A DNA stretch of 64,000 bases from Yoonia sediminilitoris. GTDB lineage: Bacteria > Pseudomonadota > Alphaproteobacteria > Rhodobacterales > Rhodobacteraceae. The position numbers and the translations under genes were made by a program. The notes under the pieces were generated by a model. It was given only the letters and a program-made list of their open reading frames with translations, was not told the origin of the DNA and ran no database searches. Where the stretch lies: assembly GCF_003058085.1 (NCBI RefSeq), contig NZ_QBUD01000012.1, forward strand, positions 62,001 through 126,000, given 5' to 3'. The first letter of the stretch is position 1; the number at the start of each line of letters is the position of its first letter. Below are positions 33,959 to 42,605 of this stretch, one piece after another.

Positions 33959-35029
33959 ATGAATAATGATTATCACCTTTCTAGCGATGCCGACCGTGTG
34001 GCAATCGAGAACGGAACCGCCAATCCAAAGTGGTTCCGCCCTGATGTTGATCCGCAAGATATTCGCAATCTGATGCAAAAATCTGATGCGATTGCGATGC
34101 GCGACACAGCAATATGGCTCGGTATGATGATTTTAACTGCTGGATGTACGATCGCACTTTGGCCGTCGTTTTGGTCTGTGCCTTTCTGGTTGGTTTATGG
34201 TGTTCTTTATGGGTCTGCGGCGGACTCGCGTTGGCATGAATGTGGACATAGAACCGCGTTCAAAACCGCTTGGATGAACAATGCGGTCTATCAAATCGCC
34301 AGCTTCATGATGATGCGTAACCCTGTAATCTGGCGGGCCAGCCACGTGCGTCATCACACAGATACAATCATAGTAGGGCGTGATCCCGAAATTGTTGCTA
34401 TGCGTCCACCGGATTTGGCGCGCATTGCCTTGGCATTTATCGGGTTGCTTGATGTCTACACCGCATTCAAACGTATGATCCTGCACGCCAGCGGTCGAAT
34501 TGATCCTGAAGAAAACATGTATGTCGCGCCAAAGGATCACGCAAAGGTATTCAGGGTCGCTCGTATTTGGCTTTTTATCTATGCCTGCACAATTGCAGCG
34601 TCGGTTTTGATGACCTCCATTCTGCCGCTTATGTTGATTGGTCTGCCGCGCCTTTACGGTGCATGGCACCATGTCTTAACGGGTTTATTGCAGCATGTCG
34701 GTCTTGCCGAAAATGTTTCAGATCATCGCCTGAATACGCGTACCGTGTTGATGAACCCTGTCAGCCGCTTCATCTACTTGAACATGAATTATCATTTGGA
34801 ACACCACATGTTCACAATGGTCCCCTATTATAATCTGCCCAAGCTACATGAGTTGATCAAACATGATGTCCCACGACCAGAACCATCGATCTATGCAGCG
34901 TTCAAGCGATTGCTTCCGGTGCTGGTCAAGCAATTGAATTATAAAGACGTGGTCATTGTGCCGGATCTACCTGCTGGAGCTACCCCATACCGGACAGAGG
35001 TCGAAAAGCTACGACCGCATGCAGTCTGA
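33959..35029 (+). CDS. Fatty acid desaturase family membrane protein
   Basis: A 356-residue di-iron membrane desaturase. The three His boxes are H-E-C-G-H at residue 93, H-V-R-H-H at 129 and H-L-E-H-H at 279, with hydrophobic segments around 50-85 and 195-230. The family inserts double bonds or hydroxyls in acyl or isoprenoid chains using reduced ferredoxin or cytochrome. ATG at 33959 is preferred to a GTG at 33941. It lies just after IS6 copy 1 and before a ketopantoate-reductase-like gene. Substrate not predictable. Confidence 0.87.
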   Translation: MNNDYHLSSDADRVAIENGTANPKWFRPDVDPQDIRNLMQKSDAIAMRDTAIWLGMMILTAGCTIALWPSFWSVPFWLVYGVLYGSAADSRWHECGHRTAFKTAWMNNAVYQIASFMMMRNPVIWRASHVRHHTDTIIVGRDPEIVAMRPPDLARIALAFIGLLDVYTAFKRMILHASGRIDPEENMYVAPKDHAKVFRVARIWLFIYACTIAASVLMTSILPLMLIGLPRLYGAWHHVLTGLLQHVGLAENVSDHRLNTRTVLMNPVSRFIYLNMNYHLEHHMFTMVPYYNLPKLHELIKHDVPRPEPSIYAAFKRLLPVLVKQLNYKDVVIVPDLPAGATPYRTEVEKLRPHAV

Positions 35030-35314
35030 CGTGTAAGTATCCCAACGACAGTTTTTTCCCGCTCTACCGACCTTGAGCAATACTTCGACCTCGCGGGCGC
35101 AGCCAACGTCCGGAATGCGGACTGCGACCGCAGCATCGCGAAGGTCCCGCCAACGTCCGCAATGGGCCGTCCCTGCAAGCGAGCGGCCACTTGCAAAGAC
35201 TTTTCAAGCCGTAATGTGCCGTGTGGTCGCATAGAGCCTTAACCCGAGCCCCTTTTTGGCAAGAAGCATCAGTGATGCTATCCTCATCGCGGAACAAAAA
35301 CATGGGTGGGAACA
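35030..35314. repeat. Intergenic stretch with degenerate dispersed-repeat sequence
   Basis: Contains blocks such as GGTCCCGCCAACGTCCGC near 35143 and AACGTCCGGAATGCGGAC near 35105, related in style to repeats at 36275 and 40260. No gene. Confidence 0.4.
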
Positions 35315-36232
35315 ATGAAGATTGCAACTGTAGCAACGGGTGGAATCGGTGGCTTTCTGGCCGTCAAACTGGGCTTGCGCGGGCATCAAATCGCGACGAT
35401 CGCGCGCGGGGCCCACCTAGATGCCATATCCAAGAACGGTCTTAGTCTTGCCGCGCCAAGCGGCAAATTCACCATTCAACCGTGGATCGCGACGGATGAT
35501 ACCTCTCAGGTCGGAGAGGTCGATGCGATCATTTTCGGCGTCAAGGGAGATGACCTCGAAGCCGCGGCCGAGGCTTGCAAACCCATGTTGGGGAGCGATA
35601 CCGTCGTGGTGCCATTCCTGAACGGCGTAGAGGCCTCCGATCGACTCGCGGAGATTTTGCCGGAAGCCAATGTCGCCAATGGAATGGCTCAGGTTTCCAC
35701 AACCATCTCGGCACCAGGACTGATTGCGCAAACTGGAGATTTTAACCTGTTCGTTTTCGCCGAACGCGACAGCCGACCATCGGACCGGATTGCGGCACTT
35801 CAGAAAGCATTGACGGACGCGGGCGTATCGGCACCGGAAACGGATGATATCGAGCGCGACCTCTGGTCCAAGTTCGTTCTTTTCTCCGCCGTATCAGGGG
35901 TTACCGCGGCAGCCCGCTGCACCATTGCCGACATCACAGGTATCCCGGAATTGGCCGCTGTTTTCAGGGAGGTCGTGCGTGAAACTGCTGCGTTGGGCCG
36001 TGCTTCTGGTGTCGCTCTACCGGATGACATCGAGACAAAGACTTGGGAGCGGGTGCAAACGCTTCCACCTAGCATGCGGGCCTCCACAGCAATCGATGTT
36101 GAACATGGTCGGCCGTTAGAGATCGAATGGATATCTGGTGCCGCAGCACGAATGTCCGAGAAAGCGGGACTGGACGCACCAATGAACAGAACTCTTTATG
36201 CTGTGTTGCTGCCACATAAGGCCGGCCTCTAA
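35315..36232 (+). CDS. 2-dehydropantoate 2-reductase family protein
   Basis: A 305-residue NADPH-dependent ketopantoate-reductase-type protein. The Rossmann start is unusual: A-T-G-G-I-G-G-F-L-A where PanE has G-x-G-A-x-G. It then has V-K-G-D-D-L-E, a N-G-V-E-A near residue 105 (family N-G-x-x), the catalytic-region Lys in D-L-W-S-K-F near 187, and T-E/D-I-E-x-x-x-G-A-A-A-R in the C-terminal helix domain. PanE makes pantoate for CoA, but many paralogues act on other 2-keto acids. ATG at 35315 chosen; an in-frame GTG at 35306 is possible. Confidence 0.82.
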   Translation: MKIATVATGGIGGFLAVKLGLRGHQIATIARGAHLDAISKNGLSLAAPSGKFTIQPWIATDDTSQVGEVDAIIFGVKGDDLEAAAEACKPMLGSDTVVVPFLNGVEASDRLAEILPEANVANGMAQVSTTISAPGLIAQTGDFNLFVFAERDSRPSDRIAALQKALTDAGVSAPETDDIERDLWSKFVLFSAVSGVTAAARCTIADITGIPELAAVFREVVRETAALGRASGVALPDDIETKTWERVQTLPPSMRASTAIDVEHGRPLEIEWISGAAARMSEKAGLDAPMNRTLYAVLLPHKAGL

Positions 36233-36499
36233 CGTAGCTCGGCTTGCCGGCAAAGCGATGCCTGTGTCAGTTTCGTCCCGCTCAGCGGACCTAAGTGGTG
36301 AGCGCAGCTAACGGCAGGTTTGAGCCCAATTTGACCGAAGCTGCGGCACGTGCGAATGGCGGCGAGCCGCAGGAAGCGGACTTTGCTTTGTAATTAGTTA
36401 CTTAAGTGATGACCACAAGAGCACCCACAGACACCGTCACTTGAGAATTAGTCCCCTTCGCTCTGCATGATGCATTGTTCCAAGACGTTGAGGCGGTCG
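36233..36499. repeat. Intergenic stretch with dispersed-repeat core
   Basis: GTCCCGCTCAGCGGACCT at 36275-36292 matches the core at 32882 with two changes. Nothing else is recognised. Confidence 0.4.
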
Positions 36500-37153
36500 C
36501 TATGCCATTACAGGTCGTGGCCGCAGATACCAGTACCAGACACGGTAGGCCTCAAGCGCGATCAGGGGGCCAAAGTGGACAAGGGCTGGTGCCGCGCCGT
36601 CCCAATCGTTCAAAGCGGCCCAGTGCACCAGTGTCAACACAGCTGCGGCATAGGTCCACCTTTGCAACCACTTCCACCATGTGCCCATTTTGCGAACGAA
36701 GTAATCCATTGATGTCAGGGCCAGCGGTACGAAGATGATAAACGCGATCCAGCCAGTCCAGATGTAAAGGCGCGGCAATTCATCAACGACTGTTGTCAGT
36801 GAGGCCTTATCCAGCAGGTAGAAAATCGTGTGCAGCAACGCATAACCAAAGGAGGCAACGCCCAGATAACGGCGGTTGCGTTTCAACCATTGCGGTCCTC
36901 GCCAACCCTTTAGCAGCATTGCAAGAGGCGTCGCCATCATTAGCACGATCAACAACCGTGCGGAGGTTTCACCGGAAGGGTGCACAAGCTGGTGGAAAAC
37001 ACGCGGATCATCGGATGTCAGTGCGGTGAAAGTCATCATGACCCCGAGGGAGGCAAGCACTGCCCATGTGAGATAAGGTGAGGTTGCTTCAAAGAAACGT
37101 TGCATATCGGGGCCCAAGCTAATGTGAATGTTTAGGTTATACGCCCGAGCCAT
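36500..37153 (-). CDS. Ferric-reductase-like/MsrQ-like haem membrane protein
   Basis: A 217-residue integral membrane protein with about six hydrophobic helices and haem-ligand-type His in helices (Y-A-L-L-H-T near residue 125, T-L-V-H-W-A near 180). The order and the A-S-F-G-Y-A-L-L-H and W-K-W-L-Q-R-W-T-Y motifs fit the ferric_reduct/MsrQ family, which passes electrons from quinol or flavin to periplasmic partners. No msrP gene is next to it, so an MsrPQ role is not shown. It follows a cytochrome b561 gene by 29 bases. Confidence 0.75.
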   Translation of the reverse strand: MARAYNLNIHISLGPDMQRFFEATSPYLTWAVLASLGVMMTFTALTSDDPRVFHQLVHPSGETSARLLIVLMMATPLAMLLKGWRGPQWLKRNRRYLGVASFGYALLHTIFYLLDKASLTTVVDELPRLYIWTGWIAFIIFVPLALTSMDYFVRKMGTWWKWLQRWTYAAAVLTLVHWAALNDWDGAAPALVHFGPLIALEAYRVWYWYLRPRPVMA

Positions 37154-37182
37154 GAGTTTCCGTCGCGGATCGGGCGATATTT

Positions 37183-37683
37183 TTACTTCTTAAGGGCGGG
37201 GATCATGCGTGCCAGCGTGCCGTCTTTGCGCACGAACTGGTTGAATATGGCCGCAGCAGCGTGGGCTGTAATCAGGGCAAACAGCACAAGGTTTAACAGC
37301 CAATGGACATAGCCCAGATCTGCGACACCGTTCCATGTCATACCGCCTGTGATCACCATGGCAATCAGTGTTCCATAAAGCGACCAGTGTACAACTGTGG
37401 CAATCTTGGCCTGCATCGGGGATGTGCCAGGGGCGTGACCGGGGGCACCAAAGCGAAAGCGCAGATAAAGCCGTGCAAGCACTGCCAGCAGGATTGTCGA
37501 TCCAAATCCAACATGGACCAACGCCATCGTGGCGTCGTTGCCTTCCGCTGTTGCGCCAGTCCGCATGGCCTCAACCGTGCGTAAGATCGGCTCGTGGAAC
37601 AGCCACTGCACCCAGATGGCCGCGAAAACGACCCAGTGCAAAATGATCTGTGCGGGGCGGTAGGATGTCGGGGTATTTGTCAT
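37183..37683 (-). CDS. Cytochrome b561 family protein
   Basis: A 166-residue four-helix di-haem membrane protein. Ligand-type His are at I-L-H-W-V, H-V-G-F-G-S, V-V-H-W-S-L and T-A-H-A-A-A, plus the family tail F-N-Q-F-V-R-K-D-G-T-L-A-R-M. Such proteins oxidise quinol or superoxide and supply electrons to periplasmic redox partners. It begins nine bases after the upstream VOC dioxygenase, so it is in one operon with it. Confidence 0.85.
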   Translation of the reverse strand: MTNTPTSYRPAQIILHWVVFAAIWVQWLFHEPILRTVEAMRTGATAEGNDATMALVHVGFGSTILLAVLARLYLRFRFGAPGHAPGTSPMQAKIATVVHWSLYGTLIAMVITGGMTWNGVADLGYVHWLLNLVLFALITAHAAAAIFNQFVRKDGTLARMIPALKK

Positions 37684-37692
37684 GGGGCTCTC

Positions 37693-38580
37693 CTATTTGG
37701 CAGCGCGAAGGGTAACTGCGACGCCTGCGGGGTCGGTTCCGCGCAAGACATCGCCGTCTTGGTGTAGATGTGGTGAGGCGACGTCTTCACCATGTGTGAA
37801 CAACTCGTAGTGCACCAACCCAGCCATATCTTGTGGCATAGGCGGGCGGTTTGGCCCGGCCCAAATATTCATGGCCAACCGGTGCGTGTTGGGGGCACCC
37901 GCGCCCATATCGGCAAAGCCCCAAGCATCCAGCGTCAGGTGACGCTCAAATCCAAGGGTTTCGAACCAGTCCAATGCAGGCTCCAGTGCTGGCACCTTGA
38001 AGTGCAGATGCGCGAGGTAGCTGTCGTCTGCCATCGGTACCATCGGATCTGCGCCCGCGGCATGGGCCAGTTCGGCCCTCACATCCAGCGGTCCGCGTCC
38101 AGAATGGGCGTTGCCGTCAACATCGAACAAAGTCAGGCCCTTTGACATATTTCCAAAATGACTAAACCGTTCTGGTGTCTCATAGGTGATCTCAATCTCC
38201 AGACCATCAGGATCATGGAAGTATAGCGATTTCGCCATCAAGTGATCCATCGGCCCGACCTGCACATTCAGTTGGATCAAACGGGCAAGCATGCGTGAAA
38301 ACTCGACCTGACTGCGCACGCCGATAGCGACGTGATACATGCCCGTGAAGGGCGCTTTGACGGGGGTTTCCGCACCGGGATGAAGGACGATCAGGGTGCG
38401 ATCCCTTGTTCCAAGTGCGATGCCGGGCGCTGAGTGATCGCGTTCGATCAAACCCAAGGCCGAGCTCCAGAACGCAACCGCGCGATCAAGTTCGGTCACC
38501 TGAAGTTCGACAACTCCCCAGGACAGGCGGTCAGTTTGCGGGGAAAGGTTTGTGTTGGCGACAAGCACAGAGTTGAGCAT
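37693..38580 (-). CDS. CatE-like extradiol dioxygenase (VOC superfamily)
   Basis: A 295-residue, two-module VOC protein resembling CatE of Bacillus subtilis (catechol 2,3-dioxygenase). N-terminal module: G-V-V-E-L-Q-V, F-H-D-P-D-G-L-E-I-E. The C-terminal module keeps a plausible 2-His-1-Glu iron triad: His in L-A-H-L-H-F-K-V, His in N-T-H-R-L-A-M-N-I-W and Glu in V-H-Y-E-L-F. It probably opens the ring of catechols or quinols. A DoxX gene lies upstream, as in the catDE pair. Confidence 0.8.
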   Translation of the reverse strand: MLNSVLVANTNLSPQTDRLSWGVVELQVTELDRAVAFWSSALGLIERDHSAPGIALGTRDRTLIVLHPGAETPVKAPFTGMYHVAIGVRSQVEFSRMLARLIQLNVQVGPMDHLMAKSLYFHDPDGLEIEITYETPERFSHFGNMSKGLTLFDVDGNAHSGRGPLDVRAELAHAAGADPMVPMADDSYLAHLHFKVPALEPALDWFETLGFERHLTLDAWGFADMGAGAPNTHRLAMNIWAGPNRPPMPQDMAGLVHYELFTHGEDVASPHLHQDGDVLRGTDPAGVAVTLRAAK

Positions 38581-38608
38581 GGGAAGGCAACCTTTTGCAA
38601 AGGAAAGG

Positions 38609-38635
38609 GCGCCCCGGCAGGAGAAACCGGGGCGC
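38609..38635 (-). terminator. Hairpin terminator or attenuator between doxX-like and catE-like genes
   Basis: Perfect 9-bp stem GCGCCCCGG/CCGGGGCGC with a nine-base loop; on the minus strand it is followed by CTTTCCTTT. It sits 12 bases after the DoxX stop and would lower read-through into the dioxygenase gene. Confidence 0.7.
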
Positions 38636-38646
38636 GTTGGAATGGA

Positions 38647-39075
38647 TTAAGCGCGTGGTGCGATCGGTGTCTTGTTCGTGCGGCCCCAGATCACAAAAGC
38701 GGCCAGTGCGAACAGGATCACGTTGACCGGCACCACTTCGAATTCGCCGCGTATGATGTGCAGGCCAGCGGCCAGAACCATGATCACGGCAAGACCGGCT
38801 GCAGCCCATTTCGTCAGGTGCGGCATGATGCGTGTGGCGGTGGGTAGGATCAGACCCAGACCGCCTGCGACTTCTGCAAGGCCAATGAATTTGATCAGCA
38901 AGAAGGGTGCGTTTTCGGCCCAGCCCATGCCCATCGCGACCAATTCGGCTGATCCGGACATCAGCTTCGTCGCGCCTGCCATCAGGAACATCGCAGCCAA
39001 TATGGCTTGGGCGACCCAAAGGCCAATATTCCAGCCCTTGCTGGCTTGTACCGGGTTGGTTTCAATCGTTGTCAT
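38647..39075 (-). CDS. DoxX family membrane protein
   Basis: A 142-residue protein with four predicted helices (Q-A-I-L-A-A-M-F-L-M-A-G-A-T-K-L, L-I-K-F-I-G-L-A-E-V-A-G-G-L-G-L-I-L-P, and two more). The A-G-x-x-K-L and G-x-x-E-V/L-x-G motifs are typical of DoxX. DoxX proteins such as CatD occur with CatE and take part in quinone/thiol redox homeostasis. Divergent from a LysR regulator, with 114 bases between. Confidence 0.85.
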   Translation of the reverse strand: MTTIETNPVQASKGWNIGLWVAQAILAAMFLMAGATKLMSGSAELVAMGMGWAENAPFLLIKFIGLAEVAGGLGLILPTATRIMPHLTKWAAAGLAVIMVLAAGLHIIRGEFEVVPVNVILFALAAFVIWGRTNKTPIAPRA

Positions 39076-39189
39076 GTCGTTCTCTTTCTAAAAATCGCTT
39101 ATCCAGCGTGTTGTGATGAAAACAGGAATAAACCTTTCAATTTGTGACATCATTAGGTTATTTATTGATTGAATGTTTACTGTGAGTTG

Positions 39190-40089
39190 ATGATGGACAC
39201 ACTTCTAAGCCTGCGTGTTTTTGCCGAAGTCGCAGAGCACAAAAACTTCTCTTCCGTCGCAGAGCGCCTGAAAATCTCGCCTGCGATGACCAGCAAACAC
39301 GTTAAACATGTGGAGGCTCGCGTCGGTGCGCGCCTGCTCAATCGCAACAGCCGTAATGTGAGCCTTACCGAGGCCGGTGCGCAGTATTTACAAACGATCC
39401 GCCCTTTGCTTGACGGGCTGACCGAAGCCGAAGCGCAATTGACGACAGACAGCCTTTCACCGCGCGGTACGCTCAAAATGTCGATGCCTGTTTGGATGTC
39501 TAACCCGGGTTTTGCAAAAATACTGACCGCCTATCATCAGCAAAACCCGCATGTAGCTTTTGACATCGACCTGAGTGGCCGCAAGATCAATATGGTTGAG
39601 GAAGGTGTCGATCTGGCGCTGCGTGTTGCGTTCAAATTGGACGATGGGCTGATCGCACGAAAACTGGCAGAGGTCACGTTTCAACTTGTGGCAGCACCAG
39701 CGTTTCTAGACAGCTTTGGCCGCCCTAAGACTTCGGCAGATCTGAACAACGCCCCGATGCTTGCATATTCTCAAGTTGCAGCGGACGGACGTCTCAAATT
39801 TGGTGGGGAAGAGGGGATGGATATTAAGCTCCGGCCAATTTTGACCAGCTCTAACGAGAGCATTCTTCATCAAGCGGCTGTTGCTGGCATGGGCTTTGCA
39901 ATGCTTCCAAACTGGGCAGCCCAGAACGATATAAGGGAAGGCCGACTTGAAGCAGTGTTGCCCATGATTGCATGGCCGAAATTGCATGTTCAGGCTATTT
40001 ACGCTGATCGGAGCTATCTACCTGCCAAGGTAAGAAGTTTTCTGGACTTCTTGGCTGGGCCGGCTGGGTTCTCTGACGTTTTGAAGTAA
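39190..40089 (+). CDS. LysR family transcriptional regulator
   Basis: A 299-residue regulator of the CrgA/DhcR-type branch. HTH is at residues 4-62 (L-S-L-R-V-F-A-E-V-A, A-M-T-S-K-H-V-K-H-V-E), then the effector domain (G-T-L-K-M-S-M-P, R-V-A-F-K-L-D-D-G-L). The start is ATG at 39190 or 39193. It probably controls the divergent doxX-catE-b561 operon, perhaps in response to quinones. This is inferred from position. Confidence 0.87.
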   Translation: MMDTLLSLRVFAEVAEHKNFSSVAERLKISPAMTSKHVKHVEARVGARLLNRNSRNVSLTEAGAQYLQTIRPLLDGLTEAEAQLTTDSLSPRGTLKMSMPVWMSNPGFAKILTAYHQQNPHVAFDIDLSGRKINMVEEGVDLALRVAFKLDDGLIARKLAEVTFQLVAAPAFLDSFGRPKTSADLNNAPMLAYSQVAADGRLKFGGEEGMDIKLRPILTSSNESILHQAAVAGMGFAMLPNWAAQNDIREGRLEAVLPMIAWPKLHVQAIYADRSYLPAKVRSFLDFLAGPAGFSDVLK

Positions 40090-40643
40090 CAGATCGATGA
40101 CCAAATGTATGACCTAGGCAGCTAAGTCGTATGGTTTAATAAAATGGTGCCGCGCATCGCAGACCTCAGCGATGATCCTATTCTCGTCGTTAATGTTTTA
40201 CGGTAGGTGAAAAGGCGCGAATAGCGGCCGTTCAAGCCAAAAGTGTTTACGGCAGGTTTGTCCCGCTTTGCAGTCATCCGACGGCTAGATGATTGTGCTG
40301 TTGCCGCGAATGGCCGCTCCGACGGGCCGCGCCGCAGCATTGGGCAGGCATGGTCAATGTCCGCAAAGGGCCGTCCTAGTCGGTCGGAATGGTCTGAGAC
40401 AATAAGGATACGCTGCATTGCGGAAGGCAGCTCCGAGCCCATTTTGCATATTTTCTGTGTTGCTGCGAATGGCCGGTATCGGGAAACTAATAACTGGTCG
40501 CAGAGATGAACGCCCAAAGAAATTTTCCTTCGACGTCACTCAGCATGTCCCAAAGTTCGGTTATCGCTGCTATGGCATCCCCGCGTTCGTGAACAAAGAT
40601 TGCGAATTGTACACCTGCTACCGCATCCCGATCCATCAACGGG
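40090..40643. repeat. 554-base gene-free stretch with degenerate repeats
   Basis: No credible gene on either strand. It contains a repeat-like block from 40240 to 40450 with recurring CGAATGGCCG units (CCGCGAATGGCCGCTCC near 40305, TGCGAATGGCCGGTATC near 40465) and GTCCCGCTTTGCAGTC at 40260-40275, related to the dispersed core at 32882, 36275 and 47001. Confidence 0.45.
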
Positions 40644-41321
40644 TCAAGAAAGGCTCTGTCCTAATGATTGCGCGGTGGATACCACCGCCGCTTGTGCCCG
40701 AGCAAGCGCGTAGGTATCCAGTCGGTCTTGAGGCCCGGAGACCGAAACCGCTCCGTAAAACTGCCCTGTTGCATCGATTACGGGTGCTGCAACCGCTGCA
40801 ATATGAGGATTGCGCTCGCCTTGAGAAATGCAACTTCCATCCTTTTCAAGGCGGGCTTTCGCCGCGCTATCACCAAGAACGAAGGCTGCCAAAACATGCC
40901 CTGCTGCACCCGATTGCATTGTCAAACGCGCCCCTTCTTCAAGATGATGACGCACGGGATCTGGCGAATTTTCGCGGTAAAGGCACAAACGCTCATCCTG
41001 ATCAGGAACATAGAACGAAGCCGTCTCACCGGTGTCTCTGACAAGCTGGCGCAAAGCAGGACGAACAGATTCGCCAAGTTCAAAGGATCTGCGATACAGA
41101 GCACCAAGCCGCCACAATGCTGGTCCAAGTCGAAAACGCCGGTTCGGATCGCGTTTCAAGTATCCGTATCGCTCCAGTGATGCAGCCAGGCGACTGACGT
41201 TGCTCTTATAGAGCCCTGTTTCTGCAGCTATCTCTGTCAGTGTTAGCGATTTCTGCTCTTTCGAAAACGCCTCCAAAATTGATAGTGCCTTTTCGACCGA
41301 CTCGACGCGATATTCTTTCAT
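40644..41321 (-). CDS. IclR family transcriptional regulator
   Basis: A 225-residue regulator. Winged HTH at residues 5-65 (S-V-E-K-A-L-S-I-L-E-A-F, L-T-E-I-A-A-E-T-G-L-Y-K-S-N-V-S-R-L), effector domain about 80-220 (V-R-D-T-G-E-T-A-S-F-Y-V, S-G-A-A-G-H-V-L-A-A-F, I-A-A-V-A-A-P-V). It is slightly shorter than usual (about 250). Divergent from the CoA-transferase gene; IclR proteins typically govern such adjacent catabolic operons. Ligand is likely the transported acid or its CoA ester (inference). Confidence 0.9.
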   Translation of the reverse strand: MKEYRVESVEKALSILEAFSKEQKSLTLTEIAAETGLYKSNVSRLAASLERYGYLKRDPNRRFRLGPALWRLGALYRRSFELGESVRPALRQLVRDTGETASFYVPDQDERLCLYRENSPDPVRHHLEEGARLTMQSGAAGHVLAAFVLGDSAAKARLEKDGSCISQGERNPHIAAVAAPVIDATGQFYGAVSVSGPQDRLDTYALARAQAAVVSTAQSLGQSLS

Positions 41322-41364
41322 TAGTTCTACTCTGCGCAATTCATTTCCATTATAGTTGCGTTTA

Positions 41365-41382
41365 GTAGGACTGTTTGTCTAC
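41365..41382. promoter_or_regulatory. Candidate IclR operator
   Basis: Imperfect inverted repeat GTAGGAC-TGTTT-GTCTAC in the 93-base gap between the IclR gene and the CoA-transferase gene. Position and symmetry suggest an operator. Prediction only. Confidence 0.4.
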
Positions 41383-41414
41383 CAAAAAGGCCTTGATAGA
41401 ATTCATGGGGCCCA

Positions 41415-42605
41415 ATGAAACCACTTGCCAACATCCGCGTACTCGATCTGACTAATGTGCTAGCAGGTCCGTTTTGCTGCCATCAACTGGCGCATCTCGG
41501 TGCTGAGGTGATTAAGGTCGAGGCAGCAGGAAGAGGCGATCTTGCACGCCAGCTTGGCGCTGATCCCGACCTGAATGCCAAGGGCATGGGCGTTTCGTTT
41601 CTGGCGCAGAACGCAGGCAAGAAATCTTTCACCGTCAATCTTAAGCACCCCGAAGGCAAAGCGCTGTTTTTACGCCTTGTTGAAAGCGCTGATATCGTCG
41701 TCGAAAATTTCCGCCCCGGTGTGATGGAGCGGCTGGGCGTAGGATACGATACCTTAAAGGCGGTGAACCCCACATTGATCTACTGCGCCATTTCCGGTTT
41801 CGGACAGGATGGGCCTTGGGTGGACCGCCCAGCATACGACCAAATCATCCAAGGCGCATCGGGGGTGATGTCAATCACGGGCGATACCGATAGTGCGCCG
41901 CTTCGCGTGGGCTACCCGGTGGCTGATACGGTTGGCGGCATCACGGCGGCATTTGCCATCACGTCAGCACTCAATAGCAGTCCGCGCGGCGCTTTCATCG
42001 ATGTGTCCATGCTGGAGTCCGTGCTGGCGACCATGGGCTGGGCGGTCTCGAACTATCTAATCGCGGGCGTTGAACCCACTGCTAATGGCAACGAAAACAT
42101 GACTTCAGCTCCGTCTGGCACGTTCAATGCCATGGGCGGCCCCATCAATATTGCGGCCAACAAGGACGAGCAGTGGGTTTTGCTGACCAATCATTTGGGT
42201 TTGGCCAGTTTGCAGGACCGACCCGAATACGCCACCCGCGAAGATCGCAAGCGCAACCGGTTGGCATTAAGGGCAGAGCTTGAGGCGGTCCTGAAAACCC
42301 GTCCAGCACAAGATTGGGCGCAGGAATTGAACACCGTTGGCGTCCCGTGCGGTGTGGTTCTCAGCGTTCCAGAAGTCTTGCAAACGCCGCAGGTTGCGGA
42401 TCGCGGTTTCCTGCACGCATTCAAAAATGTGCCGGGGGTCGGGCGCGACATTCAGGTGGTCACGACGGGGATCAAGATCGACGGCATCACGCCAACAGTA
42501 AAAACGCCGCCCCCTCTTTTGGGGCAACACAACGCGGCCATATGCGCCGAACTGGGCCTGTCTCAGGCAGAGCTTGATAGGTTAACAAAGGATGGTGCGA
42601 TATGA
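41415..42605 (+). CDS. Class III CoA-transferase (CaiB/BaiF family)
   Basis: A 396-residue family III CoA-transferase. It has R-V-L-D-L-T-N-V-L-A-G-P-F, G-A-E-V-I-K-V-E, and the catalytic Asp in R-P-A-Y-D-Q-I-I-Q-G near residue 147. V-E-N-F-R-P-G-V-M-E-R-L-G is also typical. The family moves CoA between an acyl-CoA donor and a carboxylic acid through an aspartyl-CoA intermediate. Its 4-base overlap with the citryl-CoA lyase gene and the TctCBA genes after it suggest that the acid is a tri- or hydroxy-carboxylate such as citrate. Donor unknown; succinyl-CoA or acetyl-CoA would be typical. Confidence 0.88.
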   Translation: MKPLANIRVLDLTNVLAGPFCCHQLAHLGAEVIKVEAAGRGDLARQLGADPDLNAKGMGVSFLAQNAGKKSFTVNLKHPEGKALFLRLVESADIVVENFRPGVMERLGVGYDTLKAVNPTLIYCAISGFGQDGPWVDRPAYDQIIQGASGVMSITGDTDSAPLRVGYPVADTVGGITAAFAITSALNSSPRGAFIDVSMLESVLATMGWAVSNYLIAGVEPTANGNENMTSAPSGTFNAMGGPINIAANKDEQWVLLTNHLGLASLQDRPEYATREDRKRNRLALRAELEAVLKTRPAQDWAQELNTVGVPCGVVLSVPEVLQTPQVADRGFLHAFKNVPGVGRDIQVVTTGIKIDGITPTVKTPPPLLGQHNAAICAELGLSQAELDRLTKDGAI

